Part shown: positions 1 through 7,980 of the stretch, piece after piece
How the letters are laid out: every line of letters begins with the position of its first letter
Position numbering within the stretch: the first letter of the stretch is position 1
Origin: Nitrospira sp.
GTDB taxonomy: Bacteria; Nitrospirota; Nitrospiria; Nitrospirales; Nitrospiraceae
DNA: 37,016 bases
Assembly (NCBI GenBank): GCA_005116775.1
Contig: SWDN01000005.1
Location: forward strand, 16,349-53,364
Reading direction: 5' to 3'
Position numbers and translations under genes: made by a program
Notes under the pieces: model-generated
Databases searched by the model: none
Told to the model about the DNA's origin: nothing
The model's input: only the letters and a program-made list of their open reading frames with translations

Positions 1-62
1 ATACTGGCCACAACCACACTAATGCTGCCGACGATCCATAACATGAATAATTCGTATAACAT
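1..62 (-). CDS. 5' end of a leftward small membrane protein gene (partial)
   Basis: An ATG on the minus strand at 62-60 is preceded by a perfect AGGAGG (76-71), eight bases upstream. The reading frame stays open to the window edge and gives about 20 residues, starting MLYELFMLWIVGSISVVVAS. This is almost wholly hydrophobic, as expected for a first transmembrane segment. A TGA-TATAAT extended -10 box lies directly upstream. The protein is cut by the window edge and I do not recognise it. The strong promoter plus strong ribosome-binding site suggests a well-expressed gene. Confidence 0.5.
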   Translation of the reverse strand, partial: MLYELFMLWIVGSISVVVAS

Positions 63-82
63 GTCGTGTGCCTCCTGGAAAA

Positions 83-91
83 ATTATATCA
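83..91 (-). promoter_or_regulatory. Extended -10 promoter for the leftward gene at the window edge
   Basis: On the minus strand a perfect TATAAT (88-83) is preceded by TG one base upstream (91-90), which is an extended -10 element. It lies in a locally AT-rich patch (about 80-120). No good -35 box stands at 17 bases, as is common for extended -10 promoters. Transcription would begin near 76, giving a very short leader. Confidence 0.45.
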
Positions 92-129
92 AATGTTTCA
101 ATTTTTAAAACAAATATTAAGAGGCTGTC

Positions 130-157
130 TTGCCGTTAAATTCCAAGCGCTTAGAAT
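130..157 (+). promoter_or_regulatory. Candidate promoter for the GNAT gene
   Basis: TTGCCG (130-135) and TAGAAT (152-157) are separated by 16 bases. They lie about 60 bases upstream of the acetyltransferase start. Each box matches the sigma-70 consensus at four or five positions. Confidence 0.35.
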
Positions 158-217
158 CATACCCTCCAAAAGTTTGGTGAGGATCGCCATCGATTTATGC
201 GAACGAAGGTTTAGTTG

Positions 218-820
218 ATGGATCTCTTTTTCCCTGTCGACGCAAAGCTGAAAGACGGTTCGCCTGTTCAGTTGGTGTTGGCCGATGAGCGTGATGTGGA
301 GCCGCTATGCCGGCTCTACCGGGTGATTGTCGATGAGGGGAACTCCTACCCGCATGACCGGTTCCCAAATCAGGACGATTTCATGGACTATTGGTTTCGT
401 GGCAAGAGCACTGTGGCGGCCTATGTGCCGAACCGTGACAATGCGGTGGGCATGGCCGGAGCATTTTATCTCAAGCCGAATTGGCCTGGGCGGGCAGGAC
501 ATGTGGCGAATGCCGGTTTTATCGTGGCGCCTGACCGGCGCAACAACGGCCTGGGTTGGCTGCTGGGTACGACGATGCTGGCCTATGCCAAACAACTCGG
601 CTACCGTTGCGTGATCTTCAATCTGGTTTTTTCTGAGAATGTGGCCGCGCGCCGTCTCTGGACCAAACTTGGGTTTACAGAACTGGGTGTGGTTCCCGGC
701 GCGGTGCGGAAGAACGATGGGACTTATCAGGACGCGATGGTTATGTTTCGATCCTTGATGGATAGGCCGATTCTTTCTTGTGACGAAAATACTGACGAAC
801 CAACGCCTCGACTGCTGTGA
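218..820 (+). CDS. GNAT-family N-acetyltransferase
   Basis: The product is about 200 aa of the GNAT fold, which transfers an acetyl group from acetyl-CoA to an amine; the substrate is unknown. The acetyl-CoA-binding motif A is clear: a beta strand ending in GFIVAPD is followed by RRNNGLG, which fits the R/Q-x-x-G-x-G/A signature, and then a helix. Motif B follows as NVAARRLWTKLGF. An ATG at 218 is preferred to the TTG one codon earlier because an AAGG (206-209) is well spaced from it. The fold ends near residue 180, and the last 20 residues are a tail that overlaps the 3' end of the convergent sigma-54 regulator by 80 bases. Confidence 0.8.
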   Translation: MDLFFPVDAKLKDGSPVQLVLADERDVEPLCRLYRVIVDEGNSYPHDRFPNQDDFMDYWFRGKSTVAAYVPNRDNAVGMAGAFYLKPNWPGRAGHVANAGFIVAPDRRNNGLGWLLGTTMLAYAKQLGYRCVIFNLVFSENVAARRLWTKLGFTELGVVPGAVRKNDGTYQDAMVMFRSLMDRPILSCDENTDEPTPRLL

Positions 821-3386
821 AATGCCGGTCGGGGAGGTTTTTGAAGCGCCGTTTGCAATCGAGGAGGGCTTGGTCGGCTGTCGCGAAGGGTTCGATCACG
901 GACATGAGGTGGCTGTGGTAGTCCATGAGCTTCAGCTCAACGGTTCTCAGATGGCTGGGATCGCCGGCGATGGCCGACGCAGCTTTCGAGTGATCGCTCT
1001 CTGCCTCGACCAGCGATTGGAAGCAGAGGCCCTTTAGTCGTTGTGTGACCGTGCTGCGATCCCACCCTAACGTTTTCGCCGTCGCCTGCATGTCGAAGCT
1101 GTGTTGACGGAGGCAATTCAATACTGCGGCATCGCTTGCCGGGTCAGGAAGAATCTGTGGCGTCTTCGTTCGACCTACAGCCGGTGTGGATTCACGGCCA
1201 AGGCGCAAGCTTTCCTTGGTGAGCAGGGGGCTGTCGTTGAGCGCAATCGCTTGTTCCAGGCAGTGCCGGAACTCCCTCACGTTCCCCTTCCACTCATGCC
1301 CGATGAGCGCCCGAAGGGCTTCGTTCGAAAGCTTCGGCGCCGGCTTGTTCATCTGACTGGCGATGTCGTTGAGAAACATATCCGCGAGGATCGGCACGTC
1401 TCCGGCGCGTTCTCGCAATGGCGGAAGCCGGAATACCAGGCTGGTCAATCTGAAGTAGAGATCCTCGCGGAACCAGCCTTCGGACACTCCTCGCTGTAGG
1501 TCACGATTCGTTGCGGCGACGATACGCACATCCACTGTGGTTGGGGCCGTTGCGCCGACGCGATAGAAGGACCTCTCCTGTAAGACTCGCAACAGCTTGC
1601 TCTGATGGTCTAACCGAAGATCGCCGATTTCATCGAGAAAAATAGTCCCATGATTCGCAAGCTCGAAGTAGCCACGCCGGTCTGTCGTGGCGCCGGTGAA
1701 GCTGCCTCTCGTATGGCCGAATAGTTCGCTTTCAAAGAGATCAGGAGAAATCGCCGCCATGTTGACGGCGATGAAGGTTTTCCCGGTTCGTGGACTGAGC
1801 CGGTGGGCCGCCCGGGCGAATAGTTCTTTCCCTGTTCCCGGTTCGCCGAGCACAAGGACGGTCAGAGGCGACTTCGCTCCCTTCTTAAGATCCCGATAGA
1901 GGCGTAAGAAGCTGGGGTCTTGGGTGATCATGCCGAGCTGCCGGCATTCGTCTCGAAGGCGATCGAGTTCCGCATCACCGATCGCCATGGGTTCGTTCGT
2001 GGCCGCGCGCAGATTGTGCAACTGTTGTTCGAGCGCCTCCAGTTTCTTGCGCGCGTCTTCTTCCTGCCCTTGCGCGTCGGCTAATTGGGAGCGAAGAATG
2101 TCTGTGGATCGAGTGAGTGTTTCCTGCTGATCTGTCGATTGCACGATGGCAGCTCGTGCGACGGCGAGATCTTCCTGCAAGGTTTCAGCACGGGTCTCGC
2201 GCAGGACCAGAGCTTCACGCACGGCGACGGCTTCCTGCTGCAGGCTGAGCATGTCCTGTTCGATGAGCATCAGTCGCTGATGCGCGGTGAGGTGACTCCA
2301 AATGGTCGTGCCGACCAACACCAACAGGGCAGCGGTCAGAGGCATGGCGAGGGGAAGCACGACGTTGGCCATCGCGCGTGCGAGGACAATCACTACTCCA
2401 TAGACGGCAATGGCCTTTCCGGCCAGGAGCAGGCTGATCGCTCCTCGGAACCGAAGAAGCAGCCAGGCAACCAATGAGGCGACGAGCAGCGTCAACAATG
2501 AGTGACCGGCTGCACCGAGTTGAGAGAAGCGGTTGCCGGTCAGCAGCATGTTCAGAACATGGAGATGCGCGACTGAACCGGTGACGGTCTGTCCTGTAGG
2601 CAAGAGCCAGCTTTCTCTCGCGGTTGGGTGTGGAAGAAACACGACGACTTTGCCCTTGAACCACTCGGTGAGCCGATCGCGTTCGTGATGCTCGATGGCG
2701 TTCCAGATGGATGATAGAGGAATCGTCGGGAAGGCATCGATAGTTCCATTGCCGGCGTAGTTCACCAAGAGCGAGGCCGTGCCTTCGTTTGAAAGAGATG
2801 GTTTCGTCAGTGAGGCCTGTTGTTGAAAGGTCTCGTACAGCGCAATCCCGAAGGCTGGAATTGAGTGCCCATTTTGGATTGCGGTCATCGGCACTGTTCG
2901 CGCGACGTGATCGGCATGGGTCTCAACGAACAGATGGCTCGCGATTGTTGTGTCCGAGGCCAACGTCGCGTCAGGGCTCTGCGCGATGACAAGAGGGCCG
3001 GCGTTGCCCATGGCTTCCATCAGTAGCGCATCGCTCGCCGCCTCGCCGAGTTGCGCCGATCCGGCATGGTCGAGGCCGATGAGGAGCGCGCCGGATTCAT
3101 GCGCACTGGTCAGCAATCGTGCGAGGATGGCTCGATCCCATGGCCCGGCGCCGAATTCTTTGTCGCTGACGGGGTCTCTTGTGACAATGAGAAGGGATGG
3201 GCTGACTGGGATGGGAGCTCGATCAGCCAACCAGAAATCGTAGACGGCCCAATCCAGCGCAGTGAACGTGGCTGGGGCTGCGGTCCACAGGCCGAACGAA
3301 AGCACCGTTGCGAGCAGCCCCATCGCGCAGGCTTGGAGCCAGGAGGAACTGAGAAATTGTCGCCACAGATGCGACGCATCGAACAT
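741..3386 (-). CDS. CHASE2-domain membrane sensor with sigma-54 activator (AAA+) domain and HTH
   Basis: This 881-aa protein fuses an extracytoplasmic sensor to a bacterial enhancer-binding protein. An N-terminal membrane segment (about 18-38) is followed by a CHASE2 region (about 42-285), further membrane segments (about 293-362) and a coiled coil (about 375-465). The sigma-54 interaction ATPase spans about 485-720, with Walker A GEPGTGKE (514-521), GSFTGA (561-566, a Ser variant of the GAFTGA loop), Walker B TIFLDE (581-586) and WKGNVRE (699-705). A Fis-like helix-turn-helix lies near 755-787. About 95 further residues follow the HTH, which is unusual because the HTH normally ends these proteins. 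It starts 9 bases after the TPR gene, with GGTAGG as a ribosome-binding site, so the two form an operon. I found no convincing -24/-12 promoter nearby, so its target is unknown. Confidence 0.88.
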   Translation of the reverse strand: MFDASHLWRQFLSSSWLQACAMGLLATVLSFGLWTAAPATFTALDWAVYDFWLADRAPIPVSPSLLIVTRDPVSDKEFGAGPWDRAILARLLTSAHESGALLIGLDHAGSAQLGEAASDALLMEAMGNAGPLVIAQSPDATLASDTTIASHLFVETHADHVARTVPMTAIQNGHSIPAFGIALYETFQQQASLTKPSLSNEGTASLLVNYAGNGTIDAFPTIPLSSIWNAIEHHERDRLTEWFKGKVVVFLPHPTARESWLLPTGQTVTGSVAHLHVLNMLLTGNRFSQLGAAGHSLLTLLVASLVAWLLLRFRGAISLLLAGKAIAVYGVVIVLARAMANVVLPLAMPLTAALLVLVGTTIWSHLTAHQRLMLIEQDMLSLQQEAVAVREALVLRETRAETLQEDLAVARAAIVQSTDQQETLTRSTDILRSQLADAQGQEEDARKKLEALEQQLHNLRAATNEPMAIGDAELDRLRDECRQLGMITQDPSFLRLYRDLKKGAKSPLTVLVLGEPGTGKELFARAAHRLSPRTGKTFIAVNMAAISPDLFESELFGHTRGSFTGATTDRRGYFELANHGTIFLDEIGDLRLDHQSKLLRVLQERSFYRVGATAPTTVDVRIVAATNRDLQRGVSEGWFREDLYFRLTSLVFRLPPLRERAGDVPILADMFLNDIASQMNKPAPKLSNEALRALIGHEWKGNVREFRHCLEQAIALNDSPLLTKESLRLGRESTPAVGRTKTPQILPDPASDAAVLNCLRQHSFDMQATAKTLGWDRSTVTQRLKGLCFQSLVEAESDHSKAASAIAGDPSHLRTVELKLMDYHSHLMSVIEPFATADQALLDCKRRFKNLPDRHFTAVEALVRQYFRHKKESAYPSRIET

Positions 3387-3395
3387 GATGATGAC

Positions 3396-4658
3396 CTACC
3401 GACCCATCATAATCTCGTCCAGGATCGCTTTCGTGTCTTGTTTGGGCAGCCCCTTCAGCATGGCCTTGGCTTTCTGTACGTCCGGCGCGACACCGAGACC
3501 TTTCCCGTAGATGCGTGCCAATGCTTTCTTCGACGGGCTGAATCCATCGGCAGCGGTGGCGGCAAAACACGTCAGGATACGTGTGTCGAACGGAGCGAGC
3601 TTAGTGTCGAGCCCGGTTTCATACAAGCGCGCCAGTTCATCGTGTGCGGTCTCTCCCAGTGCAAAGGCTTCGGCAAACAGCGCTGTGACTCCGTCGGCGG
3701 ATTGATTGTCTTTGAGCAGGGCGATACCCAATGATTCGTCGAGGTCGTGTCTCACGACGTTCGGATAATCAGCCCAGAGTTCGTCGCGATACTGCCGGAA
3801 CGCCTCAATCGCTTCTTTTCGTCGTCGCTCAGGCTGGTCCGTCGATAGCGCTTGGCGGCGAAGCTGTGAAAGAGATTCTGCCGCTCGCTGCTGGCCGAAT
3901 TGGACGGCCTTGGTCCACCAGCGGATCGCCTGTGAGAGATTCTTTTCGACACCCTGCCCGTTGCGATAGGCGTTGCCCATAAAGGACTGTGCCTGCGGAA
4001 CTCCGCCGATCGCCGCGTCTTCCATCAATTGCGCCGCCTCTCGATGCCGATTCGTCAGCTTCAATATCAGCGCAAGACGATAGCGGGCATCGGGAAAGTC
4101 CGGATGCAGCTCCAGGGCTCGACGATAGGACTGGACCGAGGCGGTAAGATTACCGAGTGAGTACTGCACGTGTCCCAGGCTGTAATGCGCATGGACGAGT
4201 TCGGGATCGAGTCGGAGGGCTTCCATCAAGGCGATGGCAGCCGCATGTCCATCGTGTTTGGTCATCAAGGCGATGCCAAGTTGTAAGTGGGCTTGGGCGT
4301 TGTTCGACTCGATGGCGATCGCCACGCGACATTCATCGATGGCGGCGTCGAGATCTCCGATACGGTAGAGCCCTTGCGCCAACTTTAGTCGGCCATCTGT
4401 GCTGGTCGGCGCGATACGGGCTGCATTGCGCAACTCGCCCAGTGCCGTGAGGGCGTCCGTCTGTTCAGAGGTCAGGCGTTCTGGTAACTGGTGTTCATCC
4501 GTAGGCGCTGGAGGAGATGAATTTTCAGAAGAGGGAGGGGGAGACTCGATGACTGAGAGTGACTCGCTCTCAGGTGATTGTGCGAATGACGAATGGATTG
4601 GGAAGCAAGCGGTGAAGGGTGTGAGTAAGAAAAGCACAAGTACCAATCGGCGACGCAT
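3396..4658 (-). CDS. Exported TPR / Sel1-repeat protein
   Basis: The product is 420 aa. Its hydrophobic N-terminus (MRRRLVLVLFLLTPFTACF) acts as a signal peptide. The Cys after PFTA could be a weak lipobox, but the -3 position is not typical. Tandem TPR units occupy about 70-215, with repeated A-x-x-x-L-G-x-A and Y-x-x-A patterns such as DAAIDECRVAIAIE and ASVQSYRRALEL. A Sel1-like repeat follows at about 220-265 (GNAYRNGQGVEKN, AIRWWTKA), and another resembling it lies near the C-terminus (ALARIYGKGLGVAPD). Such proteins act as scaffolds in the envelope. It is the first gene of a two-gene unit with the CHASE2 regulator, so it may take part in signal reception; that link is inferred from position only. 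Confidence 0.8.
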   Translation of the reverse strand: MRRRLVLVLFLLTPFTACFPIHSSFAQSPESESLSVIESPPPSSENSSPPAPTDEHQLPERLTSEQTDALTALGELRNAARIAPTSTDGRLKLAQGLYRIGDLDAAIDECRVAIAIESNNAQAHLQLGIALMTKHDGHAAAIALMEALRLDPELVHAHYSLGHVQYSLGNLTASVQSYRRALELHPDFPDARYRLALILKLTNRHREAAQLMEDAAIGGVPQAQSFMGNAYRNGQGVEKNLSQAIRWWTKAVQFGQQRAAESLSQLRRQALSTDQPERRRKEAIEAFRQYRDELWADYPNVVRHDLDESLGIALLKDNQSADGVTALFAEAFALGETAHDELARLYETGLDTKLAPFDTRILTCFAATAADGFSPSKKALARIYGKGLGVAPDVQKAKAMLKGLPKQDTKAILDEIMMGR

Positions 4659-4701
4659 CGGAAACCTGTGCCCCCAGAATCTATAGCCGAAGACGGAATG
4701 T

Positions 4702-4710
4702 AGTATAACA
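4702..4710 (-). promoter_or_regulatory. Extended -10 promoter for the TPR-CHASE2 regulator operon
   Basis: On the minus strand TGT-TATACT (4710-4702) forms an extended -10 box about 45 bases upstream of the TPR gene start. No clear -35 box is visible at 17 bases. Confidence 0.4.
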
Positions 4711-4766
4711 CCGAATCGATGACGATGGGTCTGAGCGAGTTCGCCGAGGGGAGCGATGAGGGTGAT

Positions 4767-5195
4767 TCAGCGGGCCTTCTGAACGGCCTGCTGCAGGCGC
4801 TGAATCGTGCTTTGGAGATCGGGGTTCAAAAGGAGCAGGGGCTCATGTTGCACCCGCCACACCGGCTCAAGGGAGGACGGGTCGCTAGCGAGTCGAGGGA
4901 TTACATGCCAGTGGATGTGAGGGAGCTGGTTGCCGAGGAGTTCATAATTGATCTTCTTCGCATCGAAGACCTGAGCCAGAGTCTTTGCCACGAGATTGAC
5001 CTCTTCCATCAACTGAATCCGCTCCGTGGGAGCCAGATGAAACAGTTCTGTCGCGTGGCGTTTGAACAGGACGACGGTCCATCCGGGGAAGAACTGATCG
5101 TCGTGCAGATAGGCCTTGGAAAGGCCGAGATCGGCGATGAAATGGTCTGTGTTCGGCCAGCTCCCCTGACAGGCCTTGCAGGTAGGGTCGTTCAT
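4767..5195 (-). CDS. HIT-family nucleotide hydrolase/transferase
   Basis: This is a histidine-triad protein of about 142 aa, starting MNDPTCKACQG. The active-site signature is HIHWH in LPHIHWHVIPR, where the histidines act on nucleoside phosphate esters such as dinucleoside polyphosphates. A CxxC pair at the N-terminus (C-K-A-C) may bind a metal, as in other HIT subfamilies. The start at 5195 is chosen because its ATG overlaps the stop of the upstream exported-protein gene as ATGA, which points to translational coupling. A start seven codons earlier would overlap that gene further. The physiological substrate cannot be told from sequence. Confidence 0.85.
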   Translation of the reverse strand: MNDPTCKACQGSWPNTDHFIADLGLSKAYLHDDQFFPGWTVVLFKRHATELFHLAPTERIQLMEEVNLVAKTLAQVFDAKKINYELLGNQLPHIHWHVIPRLASDPSSLEPVWRVQHEPLLLLNPDLQSTIQRLQQAVQKAR

Positions 5196-5848
5196 GGTTG
5201 GTTGGCCTTGCGCCACTCTTCTTCTGTGACCACCCCTTTTTTAATCAACAATTGAATCAGTTTGTCGACGGAGTTGCGACTGGGGGTTGTCGGGATGGTT
5301 CCCGGTTGCCCCGGGGCAGCCGGGGTTTGTTGAGCTTGTTTTGGCTCAGGCGGTGGACGTTTTTGCCCCAACACTTTGAACGAAGGTGTGAAGACTGCGA
5401 GATAATCTTTGTTCCTGAGGCGAATGCCAGCAGGAAGGCTGTCGGTGAGCGGGCCGAGGTCCGGGGCCGGCCCGACCGGTACACGAAAGAACGGTTTACC
5501 GTCGCTTGTTTCGCCGTCGTGACCGAGTACATCGAAGCGGGTGAGGAGGGACTCGCCTGTCAGTCCCTCGTGGTCTTCACCTGCGAGGTTGGTAATCTTA
5601 TCGAGGACGATCACCAGCGAGTCGGCGATCAACGAATCGGATGAGTGGTTTCTGACGCTGACATCGTAACGATACTCGCTGGTAAAGGTATCGCGGCCTT
5701 TGAGGGTGACGATGACGGAAGCCTTGCCGGTTAGGTCGGTGAGTTGATCGAGTGAGGGTGCCGCGAATCCTGCTATCGGAGCGATGAGGGTGGAGGCGTA
5801 GACGATTCCGCCGATGACGCTCGCTGCGGTGAGGCGCATTCTTGTCAT
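5192..5848 (-). CDS. Exported protein of unknown function
   Basis: The product is 218 aa. The N-terminus (MTRMRLTAASVIGG, then a hydrophobic run ending GFAAP) is a signal peptide with likely cleavage after an Ala near residue 29. The middle looks like a beta-rich domain (for example VIVTLKGRDTFTSEYRYDVSVRN). A Pro/Gln-rich linker follows at about 165-190. The C-terminus is a short amphipathic helix, KLIQLLIKKGVVTEEEW, resembling the short C-terminal oligomerisation helices found on many exported proteins. It is translationally coupled to the HIT gene. I do not recognise the family. Confidence 0.65.
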   Translation of the reverse strand: MTRMRLTAASVIGGIVYASTLIAPIAGFAAPSLDQLTDLTGKASVIVTLKGRDTFTSEYRYDVSVRNHSSDSLIADSLVIVLDKITNLAGEDHEGLTGESLLTRFDVLGHDGETSDGKPFFRVPVGPAPDLGPLTDSLPAGIRLRNKDYLAVFTPSFKVLGQKRPPPEPKQAQQTPAAPGQPGTIPTTPSRNSVDKLIQLLIKKGVVTEEEWRKANQP

Positions 5849-5947
5849 GGTGTCGCCTAACCCACCCGGACTAGATTTTTCTTACGCATTCGATCCGAGC
5901 ATAGCAGATATCAAGGCATTCATCGAGTGTTGGCGTAGAGGCTCGCC

Positions 5948-5977
5948 TTGACACCTCGTTTCATCGAACGATATTCT
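5948..5977 (+). promoter_or_regulatory. Promoter of the HD-yjbQ-protease operon
   Basis: A consensus -35 TTGACA (5948-5953) is followed after 18 bases by TATTCT (5972-5977). Transcription would begin near 5984. This argues that the gene downstream starts at the ATG at 6025 rather than at the TTG at 5980. Confidence 0.55.
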
Positions 5978-6024
5978 CATTGCGGTTGTCTCTGTGTTCC
6001 ATACGCCGTGTGTGCTCCAATTCC

Positions 6025-6906
6025 ATGATGCTATCTGCCCATACAGGCGCTCCGCTTCTAGTCCCTCGCGCGCTCCTCTCCCAGTTGATGCGTCTCTACG
6101 ATTACCCGCACCCTGTTCACTCTGACCGGGTCATTCGCGGGTACGATCGGTCCCATGCGGTGCGGACTGCGCGTATGTGCGCAGCGGTGGCTACAGTGCT
6201 GGGCCATGGAGCCGAGCGGGTCCGCCAATATCAGATTGCCTGTTTGTTGCACGACTTGGGCCGTGCCGGACTTGATCGGCAACTTTTCGGAAAGATTTGG
6301 TCTTGGGCCAAGGAGCGCGGGATTCCGACAAGGCCACGCGAATGGAGAGCCATACATCCGGAGACGGCTTACGGGCGAGAAACGGAAGCCTTTCTCCGAC
6401 AGTACCGCAACGAATTAGAAACTGACGGCATTGCCATGACCCCTTGGGCCGAAGAGCAGGTTGAGATGCGGCTAGGCTATTCACGCCGGCTTGCCCGCCG
6501 GCTGCGCGCCGTTCGTCCTGCAATCAGAGAGATGGGTGTGACCTGGGCTCCTTGGATGCAACAGGTGATGCTGTATTATTATTACCCGGAGAAGCTGGCA
6601 TCGGCGAAACCTTGGCTCAAGCAGTTGGCCGAGATTCTTGTCGCCTGCGAGCAGTTTGAGGCCTTCAACAATCGGCGTCGTGGACGAGACTACTATGTAC
6701 GGAAGAGAGAAACGTCGATCGATGCCTTTGCCTATTTGGAGAAATTGCAGCACGAAGGCATACTGAGTGGCGAGGTGATGGAGGCCGTGCGCCGGTTGAC
6801 GGCGCAAGGCGAGTTCGATGCAATTATCGAGGAGGCTCGCGGCTGCGCCTTTACGCGAGAGGAACGGCGAGCGCTCCGAATGATAGGGTCATACGATGGC
6901 AGTTAA
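6025..6906 (+). CDS. HD-domain (HD-GYP-like) phosphohydrolase-type protein
   Basis: The product is about 293 aa. The metal-binding HD signature is visible: a histidine in YDRSHAVRTARM, then the paired residues in ACLLHDLGRAGL, and a later histidine in AIHPETAYGRE, which resembles the HPE of HD-GYP proteins. A second half rich in Tyr, Trp and Arg (YYYYPEKLAS, FEAFNNRRRGRDYY) follows. HD proteins hydrolyse phosphate esters, including cyclic dinucleotides in HD-GYP members, but a full GYP motif is not seen, so no substrate is assigned. The start at 6025 is set by the upstream promoter, and no good ribosome-binding site is visible. The gene overlaps the next one by 11 bases, so they are probably co-translated. 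Confidence 0.7.
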   Translation: MMLSAHTGAPLLVPRALLSQLMRLYDYPHPVHSDRVIRGYDRSHAVRTARMCAAVATVLGHGAERVRQYQIACLLHDLGRAGLDRQLFGKIWSWAKERGIPTRPREWRAIHPETAYGRETEAFLRQYRNELETDGIAMTPWAEEQVEMRLGYSRRLARRLRAVRPAIREMGVTWAPWMQQVMLYYYYPEKLASAKPWLKQLAEILVACEQFEAFNNRRRGRDYYVRKRETSIDAFAYLEKLQHEGILSGEVMEAVRRLTAQGEFDAIIEEARGCAFTREERRALRMIGSYDGS

Positions 6907-7318
6907 AACAGTATCGTTGCGTCTTACCATGCAGGGGAACACGCAGATCGAAAATATGACGAAATCCGTGGCTGATGCCCTCGCTGGCACCGGGCTGTCG
7001 TCCGGGATCGTGACGGTGTTCGTGAAGCACACGACCGCGTCGGTGATGATCATTGAAGACGAGCCGGGCATCAGGGCCGATACCAAAACATTTTGGAATC
7101 AGGCTGTGCCTGCCGATCCTGCCTGGCAGCACAATACGAGGAATGCCGGTGAAGATAATGGCCACAGTCACTTGCGCGGTCAGCTGCAAGGGCCGTCAGT
7201 CACCATTCCGTTCCTGGACGGGACGATGTTGCTAGGAGCCTGGCAGCAGATTGTGCTGGTCGACTTCGATACCAGACCTCGGACCAGGGAAATTATCATT
7301 CAAATCATGGGTGAATGA
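6896..7318 (+). CDS. YjbQ-family protein (UPF0047, secondary thiamine-phosphate synthase-like)
   Basis: The product is 140 aa and matches the whole length of the YjbQ/UPF0047 family. Conserved blocks are visible: FVKHTTASVMI, EDEPG, the NGHSHLRGQLQGPS block with its metal-binding histidines, and IPFLDG. Members have been linked to weak thiamine-phosphate synthase activity, but the true role is unsettled. It overlaps the HD gene upstream by 11 bases and the protease gene downstream by an ATGA, which implies a tightly coupled operon. Confidence 0.88.
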   Translation: MAVKTVSLRLTMQGNTQIENMTKSVADALAGTGLSSGIVTVFVKHTTASVMIIEDEPGIRADTKTFWNQAVPADPAWQHNTRNAGEDNGHSHLRGQLQGPSVTIPFLDGTMLLGAWQQIVLVDFDTRPRTREIIIQIMGE

Positions 7319-7980
7319 CGGTGATGAAGCAGTTGATCGTGTCGGCTGGATTTGCGCTCATCGGCCTTTGGCCGGTCGTATCGCCGGCAGAGTGGGGCAA
7401 GCCTCTGGGCGGGACATACGACGGTCCTGAAGGGAAGTCGCGCGTCGTGACGCCGGCGGCTGCCGAATTGGGCGCGGATGAGCGGGCCACGATGGCCGTG
7501 TTCGAACGGGCGACGAAATCCGTTGTCTTTATCGCGAATACGGCGATTCAACGAGATCCCTGGTCGCTGAATCTCTTTGAGGCTCCGCAAGGGTCGGGAT
7601 CGGGATTCGTGTGGAATAAGCAGGGGCACATCGTCACCAATTTTCATGTCATCTACGGGGCGAATTCGGTCACAGTCACGCTGGCCGATCGGACGGAGCA
7701 CAAGGCCACGCTCATCGGCGCTGACCCTGATCATGATGTGGCGGTGCTGCAGATTCGCGCGCCCGAAGAGGCGCTTTCACCCATCGTCATCGGGGCATCG
7801 CAGGATTTGCGCGTCGGGCAGAAAGTCTTGGCGATCGGGAATCCGTTCGGCCTCGACCATACGCTGACGACCGGTCATGCCACCAGCGAACTTCTTGTTC
7901 TCCGAGCTTCCAACATAGATAGACCACTCGACCATCATGAAGATGAGGAAAGTCACAGAGACCGAGATCCAGATCCTTGA
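7315..7980 (+). pseudogene. Truncated trypsin-like (S1C, HtrA/DegP-type) serine protease
   Basis: The reading frame begins with a signal peptide (VMKQLIVSAGFALIG). It continues through the first half of an HtrA-type protease: GSGSGFVWN, TNFHVI with the catalytic His, DPDHDVAVLQI with the catalytic Asp, and AIGNPFGLDHTLTTG. In the family this last motif is followed by V-I/V-S and then by the GNSGGP segment carrying the catalytic Ser, and usually a PDZ domain. Here the homology ends at about 7878, and the remaining 33 codons read the wrong strand of a DUF2203 gene. The catalytic Ser is absent, so the product cannot be an active protease. The start overlaps the yjbQ stop as ATGA. Confidence 0.82.

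Noticed and set aside
3051-3734. Open frame of 227 codons on the plus strand
   Set aside because: It is antisense to the 5' part of the CHASE2 regulator and the 3' part of the TPR gene, has no recognisable motif, and shows no start signals.
7879-7980. Unusual charged C-terminus (HHEDEESHRDRDPDP) of the protease as a metal-binding tail
   Set aside because: These codons are the antisense of the DUF2203 gene beyond the breakpoint, so they are not a selected tail.
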